Notes under the pieces: generated by a model
Seen by the model: the letters and a program-made list of their open reading frames with translations, nothing else
Told to the model about the DNA's origin: nothing
The model's database searches: none
In this document: positions 1 through 8,321 of the stretch, piece by piece
How the letters are laid out: every line of letters starts with the position of its first letter
Numbering within the stretch: position 1 is the first letter of the stretch
Program-made: the position numbers and the translations under genes
Origin: Sphingomonas sp. Leaf17
Lineage (GTDB): Bacteria; Pseudomonadota; Alphaproteobacteria; Sphingomonadales; Sphingomonadaceae
Length of the DNA stretch: 64,000 nt
Direction of reading: 5' to 3'
NCBI RefSeq assembly: GCF_001421505.1
Contig: NZ_LMKL01000001.1
Coordinates: 682,001 to 746,000 of the forward strand

Positions 1-143
1 TCGGCAACACGATCGAAACGGGTAAAACTCAGATCCAATGCATAGGTCCTCGTGCCTTCGCTGTGGATGGTGTAGGCCGCAGGGGATGAAAGTCGGGTAA
101 AGCCGGACGCAATGTCTCGTGAATAATTGTAAATAAATGCAGG
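1..143. other. Unassigned left edge of the window
   Basis: No gene can be supported here. One plus-strand frame is open from the window edge to a stop near position 90, and one minus-strand frame is open across the whole stretch without a usable start codon. The part just before mnmA (about 110-143) is AT-rich for this genome and probably contains the mnmA promoter and leader. Sequence to the left of the window would be needed to tell whether a gene tail is present. Confidence 0.4.
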
Positions 144-185
144 GTGCGAACGCACGCCTCTCTGGTGACGATGATGGATGACGTG

Positions 186-1310
186 ATGATGCCGGCGAAC
201 GGCGAATTCCAGCTTGGGGCCGACATGACGGGCAAACGCATCGTCGTGGCGATGTCCGGCGGCGTCGACAGTTCGGTCGTCGCCGCGCTGGCCGTCGCGA
301 CAGGCGCGGAGACGATCGGCGTCACCCTGCAGCTCTACGATCACGGCGAGGCGGTCGGCCGCGCGGGCAGTTGCTGCGCTGGCCGCGACATCCGCGACGC
401 GCGCGCGGTATGCGACCGGCTGGGCATCGCGCATTACGTCTTCGACCACGAGACCAGCTTTCGCGAACAGGTCGTCGACCGGTTCGCCGATGAATATCTC
501 GCCGGCCGCACGCCGATCCCCTGCGTCCAGTGCAACATGGGACCAAAGTTCACCGACCTGCTGAAGCTGGCGCGCGATCTTGGCGCGGATTGCTTGGCGA
601 CCGGCCATTATGTCCGCCGGGTCCCAAATGCGAACGGGGGCGCGCATGGGGCCGAACTGCACCGCGGTGCCGACCCGGCGCGCGACCAGAGCTATTTCCT
701 GTTCGCGACGACGCAGGACCAGCTCGACTATCTGCGCTTTCCGCTGGGGGGCCTGCCCAAGCCGCGCGTTCGCGAGATCGCCGCCGAGCTGGGCTTGAGC
801 GTCGCGCTGAAGCCCGACAGTCAGGATATCTGTTTCGTGCCGGACGGCGATTATGCCGGGCTGGTGAAGAAGTTGCGCCCCGATGCCGACACCGCCGGCG
901 ACATCGTCGACCTTGCCGGGCGGGTGCTCGGCCAGCATCGCGGGCTGATCCACTTTACCGTCGGCCAGCGGCGCGGGCTGGAAATCGGCGGCGCGCCCGA
1001 ACCCTATTACGTCGTGCGGCTAGAACCGGAGACGAAGCGGGTCGTCGTCGGACCGCGCCGGGCGCTGGCGGTGACCGCGGCGCGGCTGGAGGCGATCAAC
1101 TGGCTGGGTGGCGATTTCACCGGACCGCTGACCGCCAAGGTCCGGTCAATGGCGAAGCCGGTACCGGCCCGGCTGGACGGCGACCGCCTGGTGTTCGACG
1201 CGGACGAATATGGCGTGGCACCCGGCCAGGCGGCAGTGCTCTATGCCGGCGAACGCGTTCTGGGCGGCGGCTGGATCGCCGAGACGGAGGCGGCGCTGGT
1301 CGACGCCTGA
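186..1310 (+). CDS. mnmA: tRNA-specific 2-thiouridylase MnmA
   Basis: MnmA adenylates the wobble uridine U34 of tRNA-Lys/Glu/Gln and then replaces its C2 oxygen with sulfur; it is cytosolic. With the start used here (374 aa) the PP-loop SGGVDSS lies at residues 24-30. The two catalytic cysteines are visible: Cys116 in CVQCN and Cys216 in DICFVP, matching E. coli Cys102 and Cys199. The open frame extends upstream to 144, with in-frame ATGs at 171, 174, 186 and 189. I favour 186/189 because family members begin shortly before the FQLG...[11 protein letters not shown] segment. A small UVR-motif gene follows 35 nt downstream on the same strand. Function is very secure; the exact start is not. Confidence 0.96.
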   Translation: MMPANGEFQLGADMTGKRIVVAMSGGVDSSVVAALAVATGAETIGVTLQLYDHGEAVGRAGSCCAGRDIRDARAVCDRLGIAHYVFDHETSFREQVVDRFADEYLAGRTPIPCVQCNMGPKFTDLLKLARDLGADCLATGHYVRRVPNANGGAHGAELHRGADPARDQSYFLFATTQDQLDYLRFPLGGLPKPRVREIAAELGLSVALKPDSQDICFVPDGDYAGLVKKLRPDADTAGDIVDLAGRVLGQHRGLIHFTVGQRRGLEIGGAPEPYYVVRLEPETKRVVVGPRRALAVTAARLEAINWLGGDFTGPLTAKVRSMAKPVPARLDGDRLVFDADEYGVAPGQAAVLYAGERVLGGGWIAETEAALVDA

Positions 1311-1345
1311 AGCGACCGAAACGCACCCCCGCGCGTTTGACGGTC

Positions 1346-1615
1346 ATGGATATCGAAACTTTGCGCCGCCGCATGGAGGCCGCCGCCGCCGCGCTCGATT
1401 TCGAAACGGCGAAAGGCTTGCGCGACCAGATCAGCCTGCTGACCGGGGCCGGGGACGATGCGGTCCCGGCCGACACCGCCGGTCTGACCCGTCAGCAACC
1501 CGGCGCGATGGGTCTTGGCACCAGCCAGCAGCGGATGACCCCTCCTCCGGGCTGGACACCGCCGAAGAAACCCGACCCGATGACCCGCGGCCGTGGCCGC
1601 AGACGCGGCGGTTAA
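1346..1615 (+). CDS. Small UVR-motif protein
   Basis: This 89-residue protein opens with a UVR motif (about residues 3-30, an LRRRM...FE.AK.LRD pattern). That is the helical hairpin by which UvrB and UvrC contact each other. The rest is a Gly/Pro/Arg-rich tail ending in a basic GRGRRRGG. No nuclease or helicase domain is present. In other bacteria stand-alone UVR motifs occur in McsA-like and Clp-associated proteins, so a DNA-repair role cannot be assumed. It follows mnmA by 35 nt, probably in one transcript. Its TAA stop overlaps the stop of the convergent phzF-like gene: the shared TTAA serves as terminator codon on both strands. Confidence 0.8.
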   Translation: MDIETLRRRMEAAAAALDFETAKGLRDQISLLTGAGDDAVPADTAGLTRQQPGAMGLGTSQQRMTPPPGWTPPKKPDPMTRGRGRRRGG

Positions 1616-2409
1616 CCCAGCAGGAAAACGCCCTCGATCACCGTCACGCAGGCTCCGCCAAGGATGACCCGGTCGCCGTCCAGCCGGCAAGCGACATGGC
1701 CGCCACGCGCGCTGGCCTGATAGGCACTGAAACGGTCGCGACCGAGTATCCTTGCCCAATACGGCACCATGACCGCATGCGCGGACCCGGTCACCGGATC
1801 CTCGTCGATCGCATAGGCCGGGGTAAAGACCCGGGAGACGATGTCGGCGGTCGTCCCGCGCGCCGCGACGACCGCGACCAGTCGTCCCTCTGCCGCCAGC
1901 GCGCGCTGGTCGGGCATCAGGCCGCGCACGACGGCCTCGTCCTCCACGATGACAAGCGCATAGCCCTTGTCATGCCACAGCGTTTCAACCGCGCCGTCCA
2001 GCCCGAGGGCCGCGACGATCCCCGGCATCGGCTCCGGCGAAGGCTCCCACGCCGGCAGGGCAAGCGTGTAGCCCAGGCCATCGCGCGCCACCTCCAGAAC
2101 ACCGGCCTGTCGGGTCGAGAACCGCACCGACTGGCGCGCGGTGTCCGACGACAGCACGAAATGCCCGCTGGCCAGGGTCGCATGGCCGCACAGCGCAACC
2201 TCGTCCCCCGACGTGAACCAGCGCAGCGCGAAGTCCGCCTCACCGCTCGTGTCGGGCACGATGAACGCGGTTTCGCTCAGGTTGTTCTCGGCCGCGATTT
2301 TTTGCAGGGTCGCATCATCCAGCCACGTCGACAACGGCATCACCGCCGCCGGATTGCCGGCAAACGGCGTGTCGGTGAAGGCGTCGATCTGCGCGAACGG
2401 GATTCTCAC
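1612..2409 (-). CDS. PhzF family isomerase/epimerase
   Basis: A 265-residue member of the PhzF/diaminopimelate-epimerase fold. The family signature ENNLSETAF is present with the catalytic Glu at residue 46, and so is the second-half CGHATLAS motif that forms the other side of the active site. Most family members act on unknown metabolites; the phenazine enzyme is only one case, and no phenazine genes are nearby. The start ATG overlaps the stop of the upstream cation-efflux gene by 4 nt, so it is the last gene of a pdxH / CDF / phzF-like operon. The gene is complete and of normal length. Confidence 0.9.
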   Translation of the reverse strand: MRIPFAQIDAFTDTPFAGNPAAVMPLSTWLDDATLQKIAAENNLSETAFIVPDTSGEADFALRWFTSGDEVALCGHATLASGHFVLSSDTARQSVRFSTRQAGVLEVARDGLGYTLALPAWEPSPEPMPGIVAALGLDGAVETLWHDKGYALVIVEDEAVVRGLMPDQRALAAEGRLVAVVAARGTTADIVSRVFTPAYAIDEDPVTGSAHAVMVPYWARILGRDRFSAYQASARGGHVACRLDGDRVILGGACVTVIEGVFLLG

Positions 2410-3353
2410 AGGCGTTTTCCAAACCAGTGGGGGGTGACATCGGCCTCGACCAGCGGGTTGTCGGTATCGACATGCCCCTCGGGGTCGAGATGAATCAGGA
2501 TCTCCGCCTTGGGAAACTCCACGCGGATCTTGGCCTCGACCTCGTCCATCACATTGTGCGCGTCATACACGGACATGTCGGCGGCGACATACATGTGGAA
2601 CTGCGCGAAATCGTGGCTGCCGGAACGACGCGTGCGGAAGTCGTGGATGCCGCGCAGCTCCTGATGTTGGGCCGCGACCTCCAGAAAGCGTTGCCGTTCC
2701 TCCTCGGGCCACTCCTTGTCCATGAGCATGTCGATCGCCTGGCTCGACGCCTGGAACGCGCCCCACGCCAGCCACAGCGCGATGGCGATGCCGAACAGCG
2801 GGTCCGCCTTGGCGAAACCGAGATACTGGTCGACGATCAGTGCGACGATCACCGATCCGTTGAGGAGCACGTCGGACTGGTAATGGACATTGTCCGCGCG
2901 GATCGCGACCGACCCGGTCTGCTGGATGATCCGCCGCTGATAGGCGAGCAGGACGACGGTCGCCAGGATCGCGATCACCGACACGCCGATACCGAAATCC
3001 GCATCCTGCGTCGGTGCATGGTCGCCAAACGCCATCACCGCGCGCCAGGCGATGCCCAGCGCCGATGCGGTAATCAGCATCACCTGGAACAGCGCGGCCA
3101 GCGCCTCTGCCTTGCCGTGGCCGAAACGGTGGTCGCTGTCCGCCGGCGTCGCCGCCAGCCGCACGCCGTACAGCGTCACCAGCGATGCCAGCAGGTCAAG
3201 CGCGGTGTCGGCCAGCGACCCCAGCATCGCGACCGACCCGGTGTGCCATGCGGCAAAGCTTTTCAGCGCCAGCAGGAAACACGCCATCGCCACGCTGGCA
3301 AGCGCGGCACGCGTCGCAAGCGGGATGATCCGGCGGCGTTCCTCCTGCGTCAC
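2406..3353 (-). CDS. Cation diffusion facilitator (FieF/CDF-type efflux pump)
   Basis: A 315-residue inner-membrane CDF protein that would export divalent metals (Zn, Fe, Cd or Mn) in exchange for protons. The transport site is visible as Asp49 and Asp53 (DTALD) in helix 2 and His157 and Asp161 (HYQSD) in helix 5. That DD-HD set-up occurs in FieF-like and Zn-transporting members. The cytoplasmic C-terminal domain follows, ending in an ILIHLDPEGHV segment that carries metal-dimer histidines. It overlaps pdxH upstream and the PhzF gene downstream by 4 nt each. Metal specificity cannot be fixed from sequence alone. Confidence 0.93.
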   Translation of the reverse strand: MTQEERRRIIPLATRAALASVAMACFLLALKSFAAWHTGSVAMLGSLADTALDLLASLVTLYGVRLAATPADSDHRFGHGKAEALAALFQVMLITASALGIAWRAVMAFGDHAPTQDADFGIGVSVIAILATVVLLAYQRRIIQQTGSVAIRADNVHYQSDVLLNGSVIVALIVDQYLGFAKADPLFGIAIALWLAWGAFQASSQAIDMLMDKEWPEEERQRFLEVAAQHQELRGIHDFRTRRSGSHDFAQFHMYVAADMSVYDAHNVMDEVEAKIRVEFPKAEILIHLDPEGHVDTDNPLVEADVTPHWFGKRL

Positions 3354-3934
3354 GGGTACAGCAATCCTTCGGTCCAGCCGCCGGTCTCAGAATCGGGCAG
3401 GAACAGCCGCCGTTCGTGCAGGCGGTGCGCGCCGTCCCGCCAGAACTCGATCCGCTCGGCCGAGACCCGATATCCGCCCCAGTGCGGCGGGCGCGGCACG
3501 TCGCCGCCCGCGAACCGCGCCTTCATCGCCTCGAACCGGTCGACAAAGGTTTCGCGCGTGTCGAGGGCGCGCGACTGGTCGGACGCCCAGGCCCCCAGTT
3601 GCGAATCGCGCCCGCGCGAGGCGAAATAGGCATCCGACTCCGCATCGCTGGCCCAGGATACCGTGCCCTCGATACGGATCTGGCGACGCAGCGATTTCCA
3701 GTGGAACAGCAGGCCGGCCTTCGCATTCTCGGCCAGGTCGCCCGCCTTGCGGCTTTGCCGATTGGTGTAGAATACGAAGCCACGGCGATCATGGCCCTTC
3801 AACAGCACCATCCGCACCGACGGTTGCCCGTCCGCGCTGGCGGTGGCCAGCGCCACCGCGTTGGAATCGTTGATCTCGCTGGCGCGCGCCTCGGCGTACC
3901 AGTCATCGAACAGGGCAAAGGGATCATCGGACAT
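3350..3934 (-). CDS. pdxH: Pyridoxamine 5'-phosphate oxidase
   Basis: PdxH oxidises pyridoxamine- and pyridoxine-5'-phosphate to the cofactor pyridoxal-5'-phosphate, using FMN and oxygen. The 194-residue protein has the FMN-binding RMVLLKG and FYTNRQSRKA segments and the C-terminal dimer region with WRDGAHRLHERRLF. The reading frame stays open upstream to 4117, but the extra 61 residues do not resemble the family and would overlap the divergent ATP-grasp gene. The MSDDPFALFDDWY start at 3934 fits family members. First gene of a three-gene operon whose members overlap by 4 nt. Confidence 0.96.
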   Translation of the reverse strand: MSDDPFALFDDWYAEARASEINDSNAVALATASADGQPSVRMVLLKGHDRRGFVFYTNRQSRKAGDLAENAKAGLLFHWKSLRRQIRIEGTVSWASDAESDAYFASRGRDSQLGAWASDQSRALDTRETFVDRFEAMKARFAGGDVPRPPHWGGYRVSAERIEFWRDGAHRLHERRLFLPDSETGGWTEGLLYP

Positions 3935-4046
3935 GCGCGTCCTGTAGCGAAAACCGCCAGCCCGCGAAACCGCCCCGCCGTCCGCGGACCCGGGTTTTAT
4001 AGGTTGCACCCGGCTGCGGACCGGTACAGCGTTATCGTCGAACAGA

Positions 4047-6557
4047 ATGGGGATGAAGCATGACCGGGATCCAGCGCTGACGATGGCGACCACCCATGCC
4101 CCATTGCCGGACCCCACCGCCTATGCCCGCCGGCTGATCGACGAGTATCGTGCGACCACGCGCGCCGGCGACGTGCTGTGCGATGGCGATCCCGCCGCGT
4201 GGGCGGCGATGTTCGAGGAACTGGCCGCCGTCGCCTCCGACGATCTCGGCCATGCCCGCGCGCGGGTGCAGCGCCATGCCGCCGATATCGGCACCGGCTT
4301 TCGCATCATCGGCGAGGCGGACGAGCGGCCATGGCCGGTATCGCCGGTGCCGCTGCTGATCGAATCGGGCGAATGGGCCGACATCGCGCGTGGCATCGTC
4401 CAGCGCGCCGACCTGATGGAAACCATCGTCACCGACCTCTACGGTCCCGGCCGGCTGGTCGAGCGCGGGCTGATTCCGGCCGCCTTGGTGACGGGCAGCC
4501 CATTCTTCCTGCGGCCGATGGTCGGGCTGGAGCCGCCGGGCGGCCATCATCTGCAATGCATCGCCGTCGATCTGGGGCGCGGCCCCACCGGCGAATGGCG
4601 GGTACTGGCCGACCACCTGCGCAGCCCGACCGGGGCCGGCTATGCGCTGGAAAACCGGCTAGCCGTCAGCCGGACCCTGGGCGGGTTGCAGGACCGGCTG
4701 AACGTCCAGCGCCACGCCCCCTTCTTCGCGGCGTTCCGCGAGGGGCTGGCCGCCATGTGCAAGCGGACCGACCCGCGCCTCGGCCTGCTCACCCCCGGCC
4801 GGTTCAACCCGAGCTACCCGGAGCAGGCGCATCTGGCACGCTATCTCGGCATGCTGCTGGTCGAGGGGGCCGATCTCGCCGCGCTGGAGGACATGGTCTA
4901 TGTCCGCACGATCGGCGGGCTGAAGCGGATCGACGCGCTGTGGCGGCGGGTCGACCCCCGGATGCTCGATCCGCTGGCGTTCGACAGCCATTCGGAGATC
5001 GGCGTCCCCGGCCTGATCGACGCCTATGCCGCCGGCAATGTCGTCCTGTCGAACGCGCCCGGCGCGGCGGTGCTGGAATCGCCCGCCTTCGCCGCCTTCC
5101 TGCCCGCGCTGGCGACCCGATTGCTGGGTCAGAGCCTTCACCTGCCCAACATCGCGACCTGGTGGTGCGGACAGGATGCGGCGCGCGCGACGGTGGTCGA
5201 GGATCTGGGCGCGCTGATGATCGGCCCGGCCTTTGGTGCGACGCCGCTTGGCTTGCCCGGCGCGGGCATGGTCGCCGGCGCGGACATCACCGGCGAGGCG
5301 CGGACCGCGCTGCTGGCCGATCTGGTACGCCGGCCACAGGATTATGTAGGGCAGGAAATCGTCCGCCTGTCGACGATGCCGGTCGTCGTCGATGACGCGC
5401 TGGTCGCCCGCCCCTTCACACTCCGGGTCTTCGCGGCGCGTGGCGCGGACGGCCGGTGGACCGTCATGCCCGGCGGCTTCGCGCGGATCGGCGAGCATCC
5501 CGACGCGCGCGCTGCCGTCATGGGCGAGGGCATCTGGTCGGCAGACGTCGTCGTCCACGGGCCTGACGTCGTTCCCCCGGTCACGCTGCTGCCCGACAGC
5601 GAATCGCTGCACATCCGTCGCAACCCGGGCACCCTGCCCAGCCGCGTGGCCGACAATTTCTTCTGGCTGGGTCGCTATCTGGAACGCGGCGAGGCGTTGC
5701 TGGCGGCGATCCGCGTGATGCTCGGCAATTCGATCGACGCGGGCGGCGGCGCGGCGCTCGCCCCGGCCACCGTGGGTCGGCTGGTCGGGCTGATCGCGGG
5801 TGGCGGCGCGGCGGCGCATCCGCCGTCGCTGGGCCGCGCCGACCTGAAGGATTTCGCGCGCACCGCGATGGAGGCCCCCGACTGGCATTCGGTTGCGGCG
5901 ATCAACGCCCACGCCCGCAGCATCGGCGACGGATCGCGCGACCGCCTGTCGGCCGACATGGTCCGCCTGCTCGACGCGCCCTTCCCGACCCACCGGGGCA
6001 TGCTCGATCGCGCCGGATCGCTCCAGCGTCGCTATGCCGCGATCGCCGGGCTGTCGGCCGAACATATGGGCCGGACCGCGTCGTGGCGCTTCCACGACCT
6101 CGGGCGGCGGCTGGAGCGGGCGACGGCGATGGTCCGCGCCACCCGCCTGTTCGGGATGAGCGGCGCGAGCGCGGACGATCTGTCGACGCTGCTCGACCTG
6201 GCCGACAGCCAGATCAGCTATCGCCAGCGCTACCTGACCGGCATCGCCCGCGTGCCGGTGGTCGACCTCGTCGCGCTCGACCCCGGCAACCCGCGCGCCA
6301 TCGCCTTCCAGACCGCCTGTATCGTCGAGCATCTGAAGCACCTGCCGGTCCTGTCCGACGACGGCATGGACGAACCGCAACAGGCCGAGGCGACGAAAAT
6401 CCACGCGATCGTGTCGACGACGACCGCCGCCAGCCTGAACGCCGACGTCCTTGGCGATCTCGAACGCCGGCTCGGCACGCTGTCCGAGGCGATCGCCCGC
6501 CGCTATTTCCTGCAAGGGGCCGAACCCTTGCGCGCGGTCGGCCTGACTCTGGCCTGA
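4047..6557 (+). CDS. Circularly permuted ATP-grasp fused to alpha-E domain
   Basis: An 836-residue two-domain protein. Residues about 85-480 match the circularly permuted type-2 ATP-grasp family (formerly DUF404/DUF407). Landmarks are the YVRTIGGLKRID segment, the HSEIGVPGLIDAY segment and an ALWRRVD stretch. From about residue 529 (LPSRVADNFFWLGRYLERGE) it becomes an all-helical alpha-E (DUF403) domain. Comparative genomics predicts that such pairs form a peptide or amide bond together with a transglutaminase-like protein and a proteasome-like peptidase. None of those partners lies in this window. Many genomes encode the two domains separately; here they are one chain. ATG codons at 4047, 4053 and 4083 are all possible starts; 4083 is closest to the conserved region. 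Confidence 0.9.
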   Translation: MGMKHDRDPALTMATTHAPLPDPTAYARRLIDEYRATTRAGDVLCDGDPAAWAAMFEELAAVASDDLGHARARVQRHAADIGTGFRIIGEADERPWPVSPVPLLIESGEWADIARGIVQRADLMETIVTDLYGPGRLVERGLIPAALVTGSPFFLRPMVGLEPPGGHHLQCIAVDLGRGPTGEWRVLADHLRSPTGAGYALENRLAVSRTLGGLQDRLNVQRHAPFFAAFREGLAAMCKRTDPRLGLLTPGRFNPSYPEQAHLARYLGMLLVEGADLAALEDMVYVRTIGGLKRIDALWRRVDPRMLDPLAFDSHSEIGVPGLIDAYAAGNVVLSNAPGAAVLESPAFAAFLPALATRLLGQSLHLPNIATWWCGQDAARATVVEDLGALMIGPAFGATPLGLPGAGMVAGADITGEARTALLADLVRRPQDYVGQEIVRLSTMPVVVDDALVARPFTLRVFAARGADGRWTVMPGGFARIGEHPDARAAVMGEGIWSADVVVHGPDVVPPVTLLPDSESLHIRRNPGTLPSRVADNFFWLGRYLERGEALLAAIRVMLGNSIDAGGGAALAPATVGRLVGLIAGGGAAAHPPSLGRADLKDFARTAMEAPDWHSVAAINAHARSIGDGSRDRLSADMVRLLDAPFPTHRGMLDRAGSLQRRYAAIAGLSAEHMGRTASWRFHDLGRRLERATAMVRATRLFGMSGASADDLSTLLDLADSQISYRQRYLTGIARVPVVDLVALDPGNPRAIAFQTACIVEHLKHLPVLSDDGMDEPQQAEATKIHAIVSTTTAASLNADVLGDLERRLGTLSEAIARRYFLQGAEPLRAVGLTLA

Positions 6558-6570
6558 CGCCGATGCTGGC

Positions 6571-7200
6571 CTAGCGCAGCCCGCGATACGCCGGCAGGCC
6601 CAGATGCCAGTGGATCGCCGCGCCGCGCAAGGTAAAGCCCGCCAGCGTCGCGACGGCCGCCGACATCGCCGGCGGCACCCCCATCGTCACCATCGCCACA
6701 TGCAGCGCGGACGCCAGCGCGGCGGCCGTGACATAGAGTTCGGGCCGCATCAGGATCGACGGCTCGCCCGCCAGCACGTCGCGGATGATGCCCCCGACAC
6801 ACGCCGTCACCACGCCCATGACGGCTGCGGGGATCGGCGGCACGCCGTATTTCAGCGCCTTGCCCGCGCCATAGACGGCATAGGCGGCCAGCCCGACCGC
6901 GTCGAACCAGTCGAGCGCGGCATCGCGCCACCAGCGCACCGGCGTGATCCAGATGACGATCGCCACGCCAAGGCATACGGCCGCCGCACGGGCATCGTGG
7001 ACCCAAAACACCGGCGCGTCGATCAGCAGGTCGCGCACCGTTCCCCCGCCGACGCCGGTCACCAGCGCAAAGAAGGTGAGCGTCACCATCGTCTGCCCGC
7101 GTTTCGCGGCGGCCAGCGCCCCGGACGCCGCGAACACCGACAGGCCGACCAGATCGAGCCAGGGCGCGGCAACCGGCAATATCGCGACGGGGGTAAGCAT
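6571..7200 (-). CDS. TRIC-type (YadS/UPF0126) cation channel protein
   Basis: A 209-residue inner-membrane protein with seven hydrophobic segments built as two related halves. Each half has a glycine-rich channel motif: TGVGGGTVRDLL near residue 50 and TACVGGIIRDVL near residue 140. These are hallmarks of the trimeric intracellular cation channel family; bacterial members conduct potassium or sodium. The open frame runs upstream to 7305, but MLTPVAILPVAAPW at 7200 is the natural start just before the first helix. Ends 14 nt from the convergent ATP-grasp gene. A GGAAC-N16-GGTT element pointing towards this gene lies at 7287-7311. Confidence 0.9.
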   Translation of the reverse strand: MLTPVAILPVAAPWLDLVGLSVFAASGALAAAKRGQTMVTLTFFALVTGVGGGTVRDLLIDAPVFWVHDARAAAVCLGVAIVIWITPVRWWRDAALDWFDAVGLAAYAVYGAGKALKYGVPPIPAAVMGVVTACVGGIIRDVLAGEPSILMRPELYVTAAALASALHVAMVTMGVPPAMSAAVATLAGFTLRGAAIHWHLGLPAYRGLR

Positions 7201-7284
7201 CGACCGCGCCCTAGACGGCATGGACGCCGTTGCAAAGCGCCAGTCCCGCGCCAAAGCTGAACAGGCCGTTGTTTTGGGTTCATG

Positions 7285-7309
7285 CAACCCCTGCCATACC
7301 GACACGTTC
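7285..7309 (+). promoter_or_regulatory. EcfG-like promoter upstream of glycine-zipper gene 1
   Basis: GCAAC (7285-7289), 16 nt spacer, CGTT (7306-7309), 36 nt before the ATG of the 7346 gene. The alphaproteobacterial general-stress sigma factor EcfG uses GGAAC-N16/17-CGTT, so this differs by one base in the -35 box. The paralogous gene at 8322 has the same element with the same spacing and flank (TTCA[T/C]GCAACC). On the opposite strand the same bases read GGAAC-N16-GGTT towards the TRIC gene, so the site may be bidirectional. Confidence 0.55.
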
Positions 7310-7345
7310 CGTTAGGGTATCGAATTCAAGAGGGAGTAATCTACC

Positions 7346-7660
7346 ATGCGTAATCTGATGTTGGCCTTTGGCTGTGCCGCGATGGTCGTACCGACGATGA
7401 TGATCGTCCCCGTGTCGGAAGCCGGCGCGCAGACCCGCCGCAACTACGACTACCGCGCCAATCGCGGCCGGGTCCGCTGCAAGCGCAACAACGGCACGAC
7501 CGGCGCGATCGTCGGCGGCGTCGGTGGTGCCCTGCTGGGTCGTACCGTCGACACGCGCGGCGACCGCACGATCGGCACGCTGGGCGGTGCAGCGCTCGGC
7601 GCGCTGGCTGGCCGTGAAGTCGAGCGCAGCACGAGCGATCGTAACCGCCGCTGCCGCTAA
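7346..7660 (+). CDS. Glycine-zipper envelope protein 1
   Basis: A 104-residue secreted or envelope protein. A signal peptide (about residues 1-28, ending near EAGAQ) precedes a basic RNNGTTG segment. It is followed by two small-residue helices rich in GxxxG-type spacing (GAIVGGVGGALLG and GTLGGAALGALAG), which is a glycine-zipper 2TM domain. Such proteins sit in the outer membrane or periplasm and are often stress-induced. The core C-K/R-R-N-N/D-G-T-T-G motif is shared with the protein at 8322, so the two are paralogues. GAGGGAG at about 7331 is the ribosome site. A strong terminator follows directly. Confidence 0.85.
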   Translation: MRNLMLAFGCAAMVVPTMMIVPVSEAGAQTRRNYDYRANRGRVRCKRNNGTTGAIVGGVGGALLGRTVDTRGDRTIGTLGGAALGALAGREVERSTSDRNRRCR

Positions 7661-7677
7661 TTCTGCATCGGTGAATG

Positions 7678-7716
7678 AAAAAGGGGCGTCGCGATGCATC
7701 GCGGCGCCCCTTTTTT
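7678..7716 (+). terminator. Intrinsic terminator after glycine-zipper gene 1
   Basis: A near-perfect 28-nt palindrome (7683-7710, arms GGGGCGTCGCGATG and CATCGCGGCGCCCC, one G-T pair) is preceded by five A and followed by six T. The A and T tracts make it potentially bidirectional. It separates the zipper gene from osmC. Confidence 0.9.
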
Positions 7717-7788
7717 CGTTCAACGACCGACGCATCCGGTTCTCGTCGCCCGGCACCCGTTTCCCGACCCCATTTCAGGAGAAATACC

Positions 7789-8214
7789 ATGACGACCCGT
7801 TCCGCTTCGGCGCGCTACGATGGCCTTGGCAAAACCGGCAAGGGCCATGTCTCCACCCAGTCGGGCGTACTGTCCGACAACCCCTACGGCTTCAACACGC
7901 GGTTCGAGAACGAGCCGGGCACCAACCCCGAAGAGCTGATCGCCGCGGCCCACGCCAGCTGCTTCACGATGGCGCTCAGCTTCGCGCTGGCCGGCAAGGG
8001 CCATGAGGCCGGTTCGCTGGAAACGACCGCCAAGGTCACGCTCGAAAAGGATGGCGACGGCTTTAAGATCACCAAGTCGGACCTGACGCTGGTCGCCAAA
8101 GTCGACGACATCGACGAAGAAGAGTTCGCCGCGATCGCCGCCGATGCCAAGGCGAACTGCCCCATATCCAAGGTACTCAACGCAGACATCACGCTGAGCC
8201 ACACGCTCAACTGA
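7789..8214 (+). CDS. OsmC family peroxiredoxin
   Basis: A 141-residue cytosolic OsmC-type thiol peroxidase that reduces organic hydroperoxides. The peroxidatic Cys58 (HASCFTMAL) and resolving Cys124 (ANCPISKVL) are both present at the expected spacing. The ATG at 7789 has an AGGAGAAA ribosome site 5 nt upstream; the frame is open further upstream but only through the terminator of the previous gene. It lies between two paralogous stress-type envelope genes, which suggests it belongs to the same stress response. OsmC rather than Ohr is favoured because the protein begins with the short TRSASARYDG strand typical of OsmC. Confidence 0.93.
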   Translation: MTTRSASARYDGLGKTGKGHVSTQSGVLSDNPYGFNTRFENEPGTNPEELIAAAHASCFTMALSFALAGKGHEAGSLETTAKVTLEKDGDGFKITKSDLTLVAKVDDIDEEEFAAIAADAKANCPISKVLNADITLSHTLN

Positions 8215-8230
8215 TCCACGGCGTTGCTTG

Positions 8231-8271
8231 CGGTTGCGTGAACGAAACGTAGTTTTGCATTCACGCAACCG
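8231..8271. repeat. Perfect 12-bp inverted repeat after osmC
   Basis: CGGTTGCGTGAA (8231-8242) and its exact reverse complement TTCACGCAACCG (8260-8271) flank a 17-nt loop. No T tract follows. The right arm contains the GCAAC -35-like box of the next gene's promoter, so folding or protein binding here could couple osmC termination to control of the 8322 gene. It could simply be an osmC terminator of the Rho-assisted kind. Confidence 0.7.
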
Positions 8272-8289
8272 CCGACCTCATCGACCGTT
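8265..8289 (+). promoter_or_regulatory. EcfG-like promoter upstream of glycine-zipper gene 2
   Basis: GCAAC (8265-8269), 16 nt, CGTT (8286-8289), 32 nt before the ATG at 8322. It is a near copy of the element at 7285-7309, including the TTCA[C/T]GCAACC flank and the following TTAG. Confidence 0.6.
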
Positions 8290-8321
8290 TAGCTTTCACG
8301 TTTCAGATGAGGATGATTTCG

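Noticed and set aside
3935..4117. N-terminal extension of pdxH
   Set aside because: The extra 61 residues are not family-like and overlap the divergent ATP-grasp start.
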